Made by a program: the position numbers and the translations under genes | Source of the DNA: Collinsella aerofaciens | GTDB taxonomy: Bacteria > Actinomycetota > Coriobacteriia > Coriobacteriales > Coriobacteriaceae | NCBI RefSeq assembly: GCF_902364945.1 | Contig: NZ_CABJFS010000010.1 | Location: 27,432-91,431, forward strand | DNA length: 64,000 nucleotides | Reading direction: 5' to 3' | Shown: positions 42,541 to 50,616 of the stretch, piece after piece | Layout: every line of letters starts with the position of its first letter | How positions within the stretch are numbered: position 1 is the first letter of the stretch | The notes under the pieces: generated by a model | The model's database searches: none | What the model was told of the DNA's origin: nothing | What the model saw: only the letters and a program-made list of their open reading frames with translations

Positions 42541-43275
42541 CTACTCGTGAACCGGGAACACGCTGGCGACGGAGTGAGTCTCCTCGTCGGTGCGCGGGTC
42601 GATGTACTTGGCAGCGTTCTCCCACTGACCATAGTGGCCCATAGCGCCAGCGATGGCCTCCTCGGGGGTCTTGCCGGCCTTGACGGCGTCGGTGAACTTG
42701 CCGAGGTTCAGGAACTCGAATGCGATGATCTCGTTCTTGTCGTTGAGAGCCATGCGGGTGACGTAGCCCTGAGCGAGCTCGAGGTAACGAGCGCCCTTGG
42801 CCTTGGTGCCGAACATGGTGCCGACCTGAGAGCGAAGGCCCTTGCCGAGGTCGTCGAGGGAGGCGCCCACGGGCAGGCCGCCCTCGGAGAACGCGGTCTG
42901 GCTGCGGCCGTAAACGATCTGCAGGAAGATCTCGCGCATAGCAACGTTGATGGCGTCGCAGACGAGGTCGGTGTTGAGGGCCTCGAGGATGGTCTTACCG
43001 GGAAGGATCTCGGAAGCCATGGCAGCAGAGTGGGTCATGCCCGAGCAGCCGATGGTCTCAACGAGGGCCTCCTCGATGATGCCGTCCTTGACGTTCAGCG
43101 TGAGCTTGCAGGCGCCCTGCTGAGGTGCGCACCAACCCACACCGTGCGTAAGACCGGAGATGTCGGAAATCTCCTTAGCCTGGACCCACTTGCCCTCCTC
43201 GGGGATGGGTGCGGGGCCGTGGTATGCACCCTTGGCAACGGGGCACATGTTCTCCACTTCCTGTGAGTACTGCAT
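42541..43275 (-). CDS. NifU-like iron-sulfur scaffold protein paired with GGGtGRT
   Basis: 244 residues. A NifU N-terminal-like fold with cysteines at 'GVGWCAPQQGACKLTL', 'ETIGCSGMTHSAAMASEIL' and 'NTDLVCDAINVAMREI', which recall the three cluster-ligand cysteines of IscU/NifU. The C-terminal third, 'GTKAKGARYLELAQGYVTRM', is an added domain not found in classical scaffolds. The start 'MQYSQEVENMCPVAKGA' at 43275 has AGAGGAGAGG upstream. First gene of the two-gene operon with the GGGtGRT gene. It is distinct from the SUF system scaffold at 45151-45585, so the genome has two different Fe-S scaffold types close together. Confidence 0.85.
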   Translation of the reverse strand: MQYSQEVENMCPVAKGAYHGPAPIPEEGKWVQAKEISDISGLTHGVGWCAPQQGACKLTLNVKDGIIEEALVETIGCSGMTHSAAMASEILPGKTILEALNTDLVCDAINVAMREIFLQIVYGRSQTAFSEGGLPVGASLDDLGKGLRSQVGTMFGTKAKGARYLELAQGYVTRMALNDKNEIIAFEFLNLGKFTDAVKAGKTPEEAIAGAMGHYGQWENAAKYIDPRTDEETHSVASVFPVHE

Positions 43276-43678
43276 GCCTCTCCTCTCTATCGTGTTGGCG
43301 TCCCGTCTGGGGGTCGTGGCTGGCGATTGCCGGGCGACCCTTCGAAAGGGACATGACATGCAGCCCCTATAATACCGCGAAATGCACGGAATATTCGGCG
43401 AACGGCTCAGTTTTCGTAGCGAGAAGTCCGGAAGTTTTAATTGAAACGGTTTAACTATATGTTCTGTGGTCGCGAACTTCCGTAGAGGGGGTTCGTCTTG
43501 GGCAAGCTTTTGGTCAGCTCTTGTATGCGTTGCGGGGTCTGACCTGTTGCAACGGTGCCGTTCGCCGCCCGTTTACTGCCTTTGGCCGCGCGAGTGTATT
43601 GTTTTGCGTGAATGTTTTGATGGCACGCTTCAATCGTGCTGTATTGGATGGCAATCAGATCCCGGCGAAGGGAGCGCC
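43276..43678. other. Gene-free stretch upstream of the Y1 transposase
   Basis: About 400 bases between divergent genes without a supported gene. CGGAAGTT (43429-43436) and AACTTCCG (43475-43482) form an 8-bp inverted pair around an AT-rich segment with a possible -10 (TATATG), which may be the control region or an end-recognition site for the transposase gene. Confidence 0.35.
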
Positions 43679-44491
43679 ATGCAGCGCGTTTGGAGAACGG
43701 TTACCGGCTTTTACCATGTTTGTGCCCGCGGTACGGGCAAGCAGCTCATCTTTGAGGGCGATGAAGACCGGTGGGAGTTTTTGGAGCTGATGCGCGAGTG
43801 CTGCCGCGAGGCGGGCGTGACGGTTATCGCCTGGTGCCTTATGGGCAATCACGTGGATCTGGTACTCTCGGATTATGAGGACACGATGAGCGCGGCGATG
43901 CAACGACTGCTTTTGACGTACGCTCGTCGGTTCAATAAACGCACGGGGCGCACGGGCCATCTGTTCCAGAACCGTTTTGACCGGCGCTCGCTCGATACCG
44001 ACTGGCAGGTGATGGAGGCTATTCGCTCCGTACACGCCGATCCACAGGAGGCGGGCGTTGGCCTAATCGAGCGTTATCCCTGGAGCAGCTTTGCGGAGCA
44101 TCTGCGCGCTTACGACAGTGATGCGGCAGATGCCACGAGGGGATTTTCCGATCCTTCTTGCATGCTTGAGCTTTTTGGTTCTGCCGAGGCCTTTGCTGCC
44201 TATTCGCTTTCGACGCCCGAGGGCGGCGAGCCAACGCTGGGCGATATGAAAGAGACGGAGTGGGAACGCCACGCCTTTGCCGACAAGTTGGCGAAGAGCC
44301 TCGGGGTTCCGCTCCGCGGGGTTAAAGCCGCACCGCCGGCGCGGCGCGATACCGTTATTGTTGGATTACACGATGCCGGTTTCACGGTGCGCCAGATTGA
44401 GCGCTATACCGGGATTGGCAAAAGTACCGTCTCTCGTATTGTGCGTGCCCGCGCGCGGACGGCGATGCGGACTGGCGGAAACGTGATGTAG
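43679..44491 (+). CDS. REP-associated tyrosine transposase (Y1/RAYT family)
   Basis: 270 residues from ATG 43679, with GAAGGGAG upstream; an in-frame extension has no ribosome site. Y1 single-strand transposases of the RAYT type act on short palindromic repeats. Visible motifs: 'FYHVCARGTGKQLIF' near residue 11, metal-site region 'CLMGNHVDLVLSD' with His58 but Asp60 where the HUH motif normally has its second His, and the catalytic-Tyr helix 'LLTYARRFNKRTGRTGHLFQ' with Tyr81. A C-terminal region adds a helix-turn-helix, 'TVRQIERYTGIGKSTVSRI'. It is not flanked by IS-like ends, as expected for RAYTs. The window contains several REP-like repeat families that it might act on. Confidence 0.82.
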   Translation: MQRVWRTVTGFYHVCARGTGKQLIFEGDEDRWEFLELMRECCREAGVTVIAWCLMGNHVDLVLSDYEDTMSAAMQRLLLTYARRFNKRTGRTGHLFQNRFDRRSLDTDWQVMEAIRSVHADPQEAGVGLIERYPWSSFAEHLRAYDSDAADATRGFSDPSCMLELFGSAEAFAAYSLSTPEGGEPTLGDMKETEWERHAFADKLAKSLGVPLRGVKAAPPARRDTVIVGLHDAGFTVRQIERYTGIGKSTVSRIVRARARTAMRTGGNVM

Positions 44492-45087
44492 GGTCGCCTG
44501 TGCACCGCAGATGGGGTCGTCCATACGCCGCAACAAGCGTTCAAAAGCTTGGTGCGGTAACTGCACTTCTTAATATGCATAGAACAATCGCCATCTTGCA
44601 TAAAATAAGGGCTCAGTCCGGGTTTGCCCGTGCCTACCCCCATCTGCGCCGTGCAAAAAACGGAGTTTTCAGCATCGCGGTACTGCCACTACCGTCGCAA
44701 TTTTGCAACATACGGGCCCCCGAAACTATTTATGTCTGCCGATGCACTCCCGAAGCTCATGTTTGCGCCCCTGAGACCACGATGCTTGTTCTAAAACGCA
44801 CTATATATGCGCCTGGAGACGTTGATTAACGCTTTCGATGCGTATACACACAGCTTGGCGTGCTGAATACTCGCAAAAATGCACGCCGCTCCCTATGGGA
44901 CCCGTCTGCAGCAGGCGCGAAGCGAATCGGAGCCCAGCTGGATGGGGCATGGGACGATGCTAGGCGTGCTCGTGGCCCTGCCGCAGGCCTTTGGTGCTGT
45001 GGAAAACGCCCGTGTTCGCGTCTGGCTGTGTGGTAAATGACAGACGGGGTGCCGGACGCGCGGACTTTGTGCGTTCGCGCTCATTAG
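44492..45087. other. Gene-free stretch with a spaced inverted repeat
   Basis: No supported gene in ~600 bases. GCACCGCAGATGGGG (44502-44516) has a near-complement, CCCCCATCTGCGCCGTGC, at 44637-44654, so the first 150 bases after the transposase gene are bounded by inverted arms. Inside is no reading frame. This may be a non-autonomous unit associated with the transposase. The rest shows nothing I can name. Confidence 0.4.
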
Positions 45088-45118
45088 AAAAAACAGAGCC
45101 GCCCGTATCGGGCGGCTC
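45088..45118 (-). terminator. Intrinsic terminator of the suf operon
   Basis: On the minus strand GAGCCGCCCG, ATA, CGGGCGGCTC, then TGTTTTTTC; 33 bases beyond the sufU stop. It ends the sufCBDSU transcript. Confidence 0.88.
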
Positions 45119-45150
45119 GGCAATCAAAAACCTTGGATTCGGGGCATACG

Positions 45151-45585
45151 CTACTGGTTTGCTTGCCCCTCGAGCATGCCGTCGAGGGTGCGCCAGGCGA
45201 GCTCGGCGCATTTGACGCGGGCGGGCATGTGCGAGATGTCCTGAAGCTGGGCGGCTTCGTCCAGGTCTTCCAAGTCCTCCTCGGAGAGCTTCTCGCCGCG
45301 GATCATGGCGAGGAAGAGTCCCGCCAAGCGACGTGCCTCCTCGACGGTCTCGCCGGTGATGAGGTCGGCCATGATGTCGGCACTGGCCTGGCTGATGGCG
45401 CAGCCGTGGCCGGTAAAGGAGGCCTCCTCGATCACGCCGTTCTCGACGCGCAACTGCAAGGTGAGCTCGTCTCCGCAGCTGGGGTTGATGCCGTCGTGCT
45501 CGTGCGTGGGAGCATCCATCTCGTACTTATAGTCGGGGTGCGAGTTGTGCTCCATAAATGTGGTGGAGGTGTAAAGGTTACCCAT
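45151..45585 (-). CDS. sufU: SufU, SUF system zinc-dependent sulfur acceptor
   Basis: 144 residues. SufU takes the persulfide from SufS in Gram-positive SUF systems. Its three metal-ligand cysteines are in 'NPSCGDELTL', 'GHGCAISQAS' and 'RVKCAELAWRTL', with the SufU insertion between the last two ('LAMIRGEKLSEEDLEDL'). The start 'MGNLYTSTTFMEHNSHP' at 45585 overlaps the sufS end by 8 bases; an upstream in-frame extension lies inside sufS. Last gene of the operon, with the terminator beyond. The gene order sufC-B-D-S-U is the standard Gram-positive one. Confidence 0.93.
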   Translation of the reverse strand: MGNLYTSTTFMEHNSHPDYKYEMDAPTHEHDGINPSCGDELTLQLRVENGVIEEASFTGHGCAISQASADIMADLITGETVEEARRLAGLFLAMIRGEKLSEEDLEDLDEAAQLQDISHMPARVKCAELAWRTLDGMLEGQANQ

Positions 45586-46903
45586 TGAACGTGCTCCAAA
45601 CGTGATGCAGACCGGCGATGAACTTGTCGATGTCGGCCTTGTCGTTGTAGAAGGCCACGCTGGCGCGGCAGCAGGCAAGGTTCTCGACGCCCAGCCAGGT
45701 GAGCAGTGGCTGCGCGCAGTGGTGGCCGGCGCGGATGCAGACGCCGTCCATGTCCATGATGCTCGCGACGTCGTGCGGGTGGATGCCCTTGACGTTAAAG
45801 CTCACAACGCCGTGGTGGTTGTCCCAATAGATGGAGCCGATGATCTGGACAAAGTCGAGCTGCATGAGTTCGCCCATCAGATAGTGGACGAGTGCCTGCT
45901 CGCGGGTCTGGATGTTCTCGTAACCCACCGTGTTGACCAGGTAGTCGAGTGCCGCACCCGTGGCGAAGATGCCGGCGGCGTCCTGCGTACCCGCCTCGAA
46001 CTTCTCGGGGACAGGAGCCCAGACGGCGTCCTGCTCGGTGACCGAATCGATCATCTCGCCGCCGGTGAGCATGGGCGGCATGGCGTTGAGCAGGTCCATC
46101 TTGCCCCACAGCACGCCGATGCCCATGGGGCCCATGGCCTTGTGCGCGCTAAAGGCAAAGAAGTCGGCGCCCAGGTCGGCCACATCGACCGGCATGTGCG
46201 GCAGCGACTGCGCACCGTCGACGACCAGGTAGCCGCCGTACTTGTGCACGAGCTTGCCGAGGTTCTTGACCGGGTTCTCGACGCCCAGCACGTTGGAGAC
46301 CTGTCCCACGGCCAGGATTTTGGTCTTGGGACCCACCTTTGCAAGAACCTCCTCGGTGGTGAGCTGGCCGGTCTTGGTGGGGTAGAGGTAGACGAGCTTG
46401 GCGCCGGTCTCGCGGCAGACCTGCTGCCACGGAATCAGGTTCGAGTGGTGCTCCATGATGGTGATGACGACCTCGTCGCCCGGTTCGAGCACTGTGGGCG
46501 CAAAGCTCTTGGCGACCAGGTTGAGCGACTCGCTCGTGTTGCGGGTGAAGACGACCTCGTTGGCCTGTGGGGCGCCGATGAGGTCGGCGATCTGCTGGCG
46601 GACCTTCGCGATGGCGTCGGTGGCCTCGACGGACAGCGAGTACAGTCCGCGCAGGGGGTTGGCGTTCATGCGCTGGTAGAAGTCGCGCTCGGCGTCGAGC
46701 ACACAGGCAGGGCGCTGCGCGGTGGCGGCGCTATCGAGGAAGGCGATCTCGGGGTGCTGCTGGAACAGCGGGAACTGGCCCTTGTAGGGGTTGGTCTCGA
46801 TGTCCACGGTGGGCCAGCCGCGCGAAGCCTCGTCGCTGGCGTCGAGCTCCATGGGCTCGGGGGCAGTGCAGGTGTCGCATTTAACGTGCTCGGTGTCGAT
46901 CAT
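45578..46903 (-). CDS. sufS: SufS, group II cysteine desulfurase
   Basis: 441 residues. A PLP enzyme that removes sulfur from cysteine for cluster assembly. The PLP-lysine region is 'DFFAFSAHKAMGPMGIGVL', cofactor contacts are in 'ITIMEHHSNLIPWQ' and 'LVVDGAQSLPHMPVD', and the active-site Cys block is 'ACCRASVAFYN' after 'RAGHHCAQPLL'. About 30 extra residues at the N-terminus include 'CDTC', which could bind metal. Its ATG overlaps the sufD stop (ATGA), so translation is coupled; sufU overlaps its end. Longer than the ~410-residue family norm because of that N-terminal addition. Confidence 0.94.
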   Translation of the reverse strand: MIDTEHVKCDTCTAPEPMELDASDEASRGWPTVDIETNPYKGQFPLFQQHPEIAFLDSAATAQRPACVLDAERDFYQRMNANPLRGLYSLSVEATDAIAKVRQQIADLIGAPQANEVVFTRNTSESLNLVAKSFAPTVLEPGDEVVITIMEHHSNLIPWQQVCRETGAKLVYLYPTKTGQLTTEEVLAKVGPKTKILAVGQVSNVLGVENPVKNLGKLVHKYGGYLVVDGAQSLPHMPVDVADLGADFFAFSAHKAMGPMGIGVLWGKMDLLNAMPPMLTGGEMIDSVTEQDAVWAPVPEKFEAGTQDAAGIFATGAALDYLVNTVGYENIQTREQALVHYLMGELMQLDFVQIIGSIYWDNHHGVVSFNVKGIHPHDVASIMDMDGVCIRAGHHCAQPLLTWLGVENLACCRASVAFYNDKADIDKFIAGLHHVWSTFNG

Positions 46904-48171
46904 GCGAGCTCCTCTTCAAAGTTGTCGATCAGGTTGTTTCCCAGGCGGACGACGGCGGCGCGGGTGCGCTCGTCGGTGGCGGAAAGCGCGGCGTCCTCCA
47001 GCTTGGCGCGGATGAACAGGTCCTCGGCGGCGTTTTGGTCAAGGCCGCGGCAGGCGAGATAGAACAGCTGCTCGTCGCGGACGTGACCGATGGTGGCGCC
47101 GTGGTTGCCGGCGACGTCGTCCTCATCGCATAGGATGACGGGAACGGTCTTGTTGTCGACGCCCTTGTTGGCCAAGAGCACCGTCTCGCGCTCGGTACCG
47201 GTTGCACCCTTGCAGCCGTGCACGAGGTCGATGGTGCCGCGGTAGACCTTCTTGGACGTGCCGGTCAGCACGCCGTTGGCGTCGATCTCGCACTCGGTCT
47301 TGCGACCGCGGTGGCGCAGCTCATAGTTAAAGTCGCGCACCTGCTCGCGGGCGCCCAGGTAATCGGTATCGATGGTGATCTTGGCGGTATCGCCCAGCAG
47401 GTCGCCGGCAAGGCCGGTGGCGCTGGCGCCGGCACCCAGGACGGTGTGTTGCACGTTGACGCGCGCGCCCTCGTCCAGGAACAGGCCGGTGTCGTCGAGC
47501 GCGATCCAGCTATCGTCGAGCGTCTGCGTGCAGGTCACGTTGACGGTGGCGTACTCGTGGGCGCACACGCGTAGCACGGAGCCCACGACACCCTCGCCGG
47601 TAACAGGAGAGTCTAGGGCAATATGCAGGTCGAGCGTTGCGTGCGGGCGAGCGACGATGTCGATGGCGGCGATGGCCGCGGCGGCATCGACACCGCTCAC
47701 ACGCACGGTAACCGTGGCGTGCTGGTATGCGGGCGCATCGATGACGATGCGCTTGGTAGCGTGCTCGGCCAAGTAGGCGTAGGCAGCCTCGCCCATGCCG
47801 GTTTCGAAGGCTTCAGCAGGGGAGAGCTCCTCCTCGAGCTTGATGGCGCCAGCCTGATAGACGGATGTGGCGGGCACGTCGAGCTCGGTCTCGGGCGTGA
47901 TGCGGGCGCGGTCGGCGGCATCACCGGGGGCGGAGGCGCGGCGCTCGGGGAAGCGCTCGGCCATGGCGTTCATGGCGGTGCCAAACGCGTCGGCAGCGCC
48001 GGAAAACTGCTCGCCCAAGCCTTCGACCTCAACGGCCTCCGCGGGAGCGGCGGCAAGCTCGTCAGAGAGCTCGAGCTTGGTCTGATTCATTTTCAACCAG
48101 CCCCAGGTTGCTGCGGGCATCGCGTTGACCTGCTCGAGCGTGGTAGCAGCGGCGTTGGTTTCCTGTTTCAT
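46900..48171 (-). CDS. sufD: SufD, SUF scaffold subunit
   Basis: 423 residues. Pairs with SufB and SufC in the SufBC2D scaffold that assembles Fe-S clusters. The C-terminal half carries the SufB/D beta-helix core: 'LHIALDSPVTGEGVVGSVLR', 'VNVQHTVLGAGASATGLAG' and 'CDEDDVAGNHGATIGHVRDE', the last with the conserved His of the family. The N-terminal ~120 residues are more variable and Ala/Glu-rich. Its start shares one base with the sufB stop (TAATG) and its stop overlaps sufS (ATGA), so it is tightly coupled within the operon. Confidence 0.92.
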   Translation of the reverse strand: MKQETNAAATTLEQVNAMPAATWGWLKMNQTKLELSDELAAAPAEAVEVEGLGEQFSGAADAFGTAMNAMAERFPERRASAPGDAADRARITPETELDVPATSVYQAGAIKLEEELSPAEAFETGMGEAAYAYLAEHATKRIVIDAPAYQHATVTVRVSGVDAAAAIAAIDIVARPHATLDLHIALDSPVTGEGVVGSVLRVCAHEYATVNVTCTQTLDDSWIALDDTGLFLDEGARVNVQHTVLGAGASATGLAGDLLGDTAKITIDTDYLGAREQVRDFNYELRHRGRKTECEIDANGVLTGTSKKVYRGTIDLVHGCKGATGTERETVLLANKGVDNKTVPVILCDEDDVAGNHGATIGHVRDEQLFYLACRGLDQNAAEDLFIRAKLEDAALSATDERTRAAVVRLGNNLIDNFEEELA

Positions 48172-49583
48172 TATCCGATCGCTCCTTCCATCTCGAGCTT
48201 GATCAGGTTGTTCATCTCGACGGCGTACTCCAGCGGCAGCTCCTTGGAGACCGGGTTAGCAAAGCCGTTGACGATCATGGTGCGGGCCTCTTCCTCCGAG
48301 ATGCCGCGGCTCATCAGGTAGAACACCTTGTCGTCGCCGATGCGGCCGATGGTGGCCTCGTGGCCGATGTCGACGTTCTTGGCGCGGATGTCCATAGCGG
48401 GGATGGTGTCGGAGCGGCTCTGGTCATCGAGCATGAGCGACTGACAGCTCACGGTTGCCTTGGAGCCCTCGGCCTTGGGTGTCGCCACGATGGAGCTGCG
48501 GAAGGTCTGGATGCCGCCGCTCTTGGAGATGCCCTTGGTCTCGACGGTCGCCGAGGTCTCGGGCGCGTTGAGCACGACCTTGCAGCCGGTGTCGAGGTTC
48601 TGCCCGGCGCCGGCGAAGGTGATGCCGGTAAAGCTCGAGCGGGCGCGGCGGCCGTTGAGCACGCTCATGGGATAGAGGTAACCTACGTGGCTGCCGAAGG
48701 AGCCGCTGATCCATTCGATGTCGCCGTCCTCGTCCACGCGCGCACGCTTGGTGTTGAGGTTGTACATATTCTTGGACCAGTTCTCGATGGTCGAGTAGCG
48801 CAGGTGCGCACGCTTGCCCACAAAGAGCTCCACGGCGCCAGCGTGGAGGTTGGCCACGTTGTACTTGGGAGCGGAGCAACCCTCAATGAAGTGCAGGTCG
48901 GCATCGTCCTCGACGATGATGAGCGTGTGCTCAAACTGGCCGGCACCCTTGGCGTTGAGGCGGAAGTAGCTCTGCAGCGGGAAGTCGAGCTTGGTGCCCT
49001 TGGGCACGTAGACAAACGAGCCGCCCGACCATACGGCGCCGTGCAGGGCCGCAAACTTGTGGTCGGTGGGCGGGATGAGCGTCATGAACTTCTCGTGGAC
49101 GAGCGGCTCCCACTGCGGATCGTGCAGGGCCTCCTCGATGCCGGAGTAGACGATACCCATCTTGGACGCCGTGTCCTGCATGTTGTGGTAGACCAGCTCG
49201 GAGTCGTACTGTGCGCCGACGCCCGCCAGATAGCTGCGCTCGGCCTCGGGGATGCCCAAGCGCTCAAAGGTGTTCTTGATGTCGTCGGGCACCGACTCCC
49301 AGTCGTGCTTTTGGTCGGTGTTGGGCTTGACGTAGGTGACGATGTTGTCCATGTCCAGGCCCTCGATGGAGGGGCCCCACGTCGGGTCGGGAAAACGGTT
49401 GAAGATCTCGAGGGACTTTAAGCGCAGGTCGAGCATCCACTGCGGCTCGTCCTTCTTGGCGCTGATCTCGCGCACGATGTCGGGCGTGATGCCGGCGTCG
49501 AGGCGCTCGAATCCCTCCTCGCCATAGGTGAAGTCGTAGAGGCTGCGGTCGATGTCCGCGACCTCGGTGCGGTTCTTGGTCAT
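48171..49583 (-). CDS. sufB: SufB, SUF scaffold subunit
   Basis: 470 residues, the usual SufB length. Cluster-building scaffold subunit. Family blocks are 'ISAKKDEPQWMLDLRLKSL' near the N-terminus, 'PPTDHKFAALHGAVWSGGSF', 'FEHTLIIVEDDADLHFIEGC' with the conserved Cys, and the C-terminal 'DIGHEATIGRIGDDKVFYL'. It lies 12 bases after sufC with a ribosome site (AGGGGCG) and shares one base with sufD. No frameshift or truncation is seen, so the scaffold complex should be functional. Confidence 0.95.
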   Translation of the reverse strand: MTKNRTEVADIDRSLYDFTYGEEGFERLDAGITPDIVREISAKKDEPQWMLDLRLKSLEIFNRFPDPTWGPSIEGLDMDNIVTYVKPNTDQKHDWESVPDDIKNTFERLGIPEAERSYLAGVGAQYDSELVYHNMQDTASKMGIVYSGIEEALHDPQWEPLVHEKFMTLIPPTDHKFAALHGAVWSGGSFVYVPKGTKLDFPLQSYFRLNAKGAGQFEHTLIIVEDDADLHFIEGCSAPKYNVANLHAGAVELFVGKRAHLRYSTIENWSKNMYNLNTKRARVDEDGDIEWISGSFGSHVGYLYPMSVLNGRRARSSFTGITFAGAGQNLDTGCKVVLNAPETSATVETKGISKSGGIQTFRSSIVATPKAEGSKATVSCQSLMLDDQSRSDTIPAMDIRAKNVDIGHEATIGRIGDDKVFYLMSRGISEEEARTMIVNGFANPVSKELPLEYAVEMNNLIKLEMEGAIG

Positions 49584-49595
49584 TACGTCGCCCCT

Positions 49596-50396
49596 TTACG
49601 CCTGCTGCTCGGCAGCGGCGGCCTCGGCCTGGGCGCGCTGCTCGGCGGCCTCGCGCTCGAAGGTCTCAAAGCCGTTCTTGTCGATCCAGGGGATGAGCGA
49701 GGCGTCGTCCTCGCGCACGATGTGGCCCTTGACCATAACGTGGACGCGGTCGACATCCAGGTGCTCCAAGATGCGCGTGTTGTGCGTGATGATGAGCATG
49801 GAGCCGTCGCAGCTCTTGCGGTAGGCGTCCATGCCGTGGCTGACGGTGGACAGAGCGTCGACGTCCAGGCCGGAGTCGGTTTCGTCCAGGATGGCGAGCT
49901 TGGGCTGCAGCAGCAGAAGCTGGAGCATCTCGACCTTCTTCTTCTCGCCGCCCGAGAAGCCTACGCCCAGCTCGCGGTTGAGGTAGGCGGTATCCATGTT
50001 GAGCTCGGCCGCGAGCTCCTTGACGCGACGGCGGAACTCCTTGCCTTTCATCTCCAGGCCGGGGCGGCCGGCAATGCTGGCGCGCAGGAAGCTCGACAGC
50101 GGCACGCCGGGGATTTCGACCGGAGCCTGGAAGCTCAAGAACAGGCCTGCGCGGGAGCGCTTGTCGGTGGTGAGCTCGGTGATGTCCTGGCCGTCAAAGA
50201 CGATGCGGCCGTCATTGACGGTATAGACGGGGTCGCCCATGACCAGGTGGCCGAGGGTGGACTTGCCGGCGCCGTTGGGCCCCATCAGCACGTGGGTCTC
50301 GCCGGCGGCGACGTTAAGGTTGACGTTGTGGAGGATGGTCTTCTCGTCCACGGAGGCGGTCAGGCCTTCGATGGAAAGCAGCGGATTTGCGCTCAT
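49596..50396 (-). CDS. sufC: SufC, SUF ATPase
   Basis: 266 residues. ABC-type cytoplasmic ATPase driving the SufBC2D complex. Walker A 'GPNGAGKSTLGHLVMG' is near residue 37, the ABC signature is 'GFSGGEKKKVEMLQ' near residue 140, and Walker B with its catalytic Glu is 'AILDETDSGLDVDAL'. The C-terminal ~30 residues, 'EREAAEQRAQAEAAAAEQ', are an extra Ala/Glu helix. The start 'MSANPLLSIEG' at 50396 follows AGAGGGA; the in-frame extension to 50426 has no ribosome site. First gene of the operon, divergent from the iscR-type gene across 220 bases that hold an IscR-like operator. Confidence 0.95.
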   Translation of the reverse strand: MSANPLLSIEGLTASVDEKTILHNVNLNVAAGETHVLMGPNGAGKSTLGHLVMGDPVYTVNDGRIVFDGQDITELTTDKRSRAGLFLSFQAPVEIPGVPLSSFLRASIAGRPGLEMKGKEFRRRVKELAAELNMDTAYLNRELGVGFSGGEKKKVEMLQLLLLQPKLAILDETDSGLDVDALSTVSHGMDAYRKSCDGSMLIITHNTRILEHLDVDRVHVMVKGHIVREDDASLIPWIDKNGFETFEREAAEQRAQAEAAAAEQQA

Positions 50397-50492
50397 GCTG
50401 TCCCTCTCTGTATATGGTGTACTCATAGGTGTACTAAACCCTAGGAATCTTCTCGGAATAAAGTTACTATGGGTTCTGCGTTAGTCAAGGGA

Positions 50493-50517
50493 AAACCCGA
50501 CTAATCCACTCGACTTT
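50493..50517. promoter_or_regulatory. IscR type 1-like operator between sufC and iscR
   Basis: The 25 bases match the published IscR type 1 consensus (ATASYYGACTRWWWYAGTCRRSTAT) at 21 of 25 positions by hand count, including CCCGACTAA and the opposite CTCGAC half. It overlaps the likely -35 of the iscR-type promoter (CATAAT -10 near 50530) and lies beside TTGACT on the minus strand for suf. Together with the TTAGTC...GACTAA dyad at 50481-50503 it fits feedback by a [2Fe-2S] Rrf2 regulator on both divergent transcripts. Confidence 0.6.
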
Positions 50518-50525
50518 TTAGATGT

Positions 50526-50595
50526 GGGACATAATAATCAGGTTTGTTTGCCCCGCGTGCATGGGATTTGGGACAAACAAGCCTGATTTTGTCCC
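50526..50595. promoter_or_regulatory. Inverted repeat in the iscR-type leader
   Basis: GGGACATAATAATCAGGTTTG at 50526-50546 and the complement of AATCAGGCTTGTTTGTCCC at 50570-50595 are inverted copies, each with GGGAC/GTCCC ends. The left arm includes the -10 CATAAT. It may be a second operator or fold as a leader hairpin that controls the regulator's own message. Confidence 0.5.
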
Positions 50596-50616
50596 AGGAT
50601 CAACGGGAGGGTAGGT

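Noticed and set aside
41497..43266. 589-residue open frame on the plus strand opposite the GGGtGRT and NifU-like genes
   Set aside because: It spans two real genes and their gap, and is made of Val/Gly/Asp/Glu-rich sequence without motifs; shadow.
43466..43678. Longer N-terminus for the Y1 transposase
   Set aside because: The frame is open, but the family motif starts at 'FYHV' near residue 11 of the ATG 43679 form, which also has the only good ribosome site.
45602..47062. 486-residue open frame on the plus strand opposite sufS and sufD
   Set aside because: The suf genes on the other strand have all family motifs; this is their complement.
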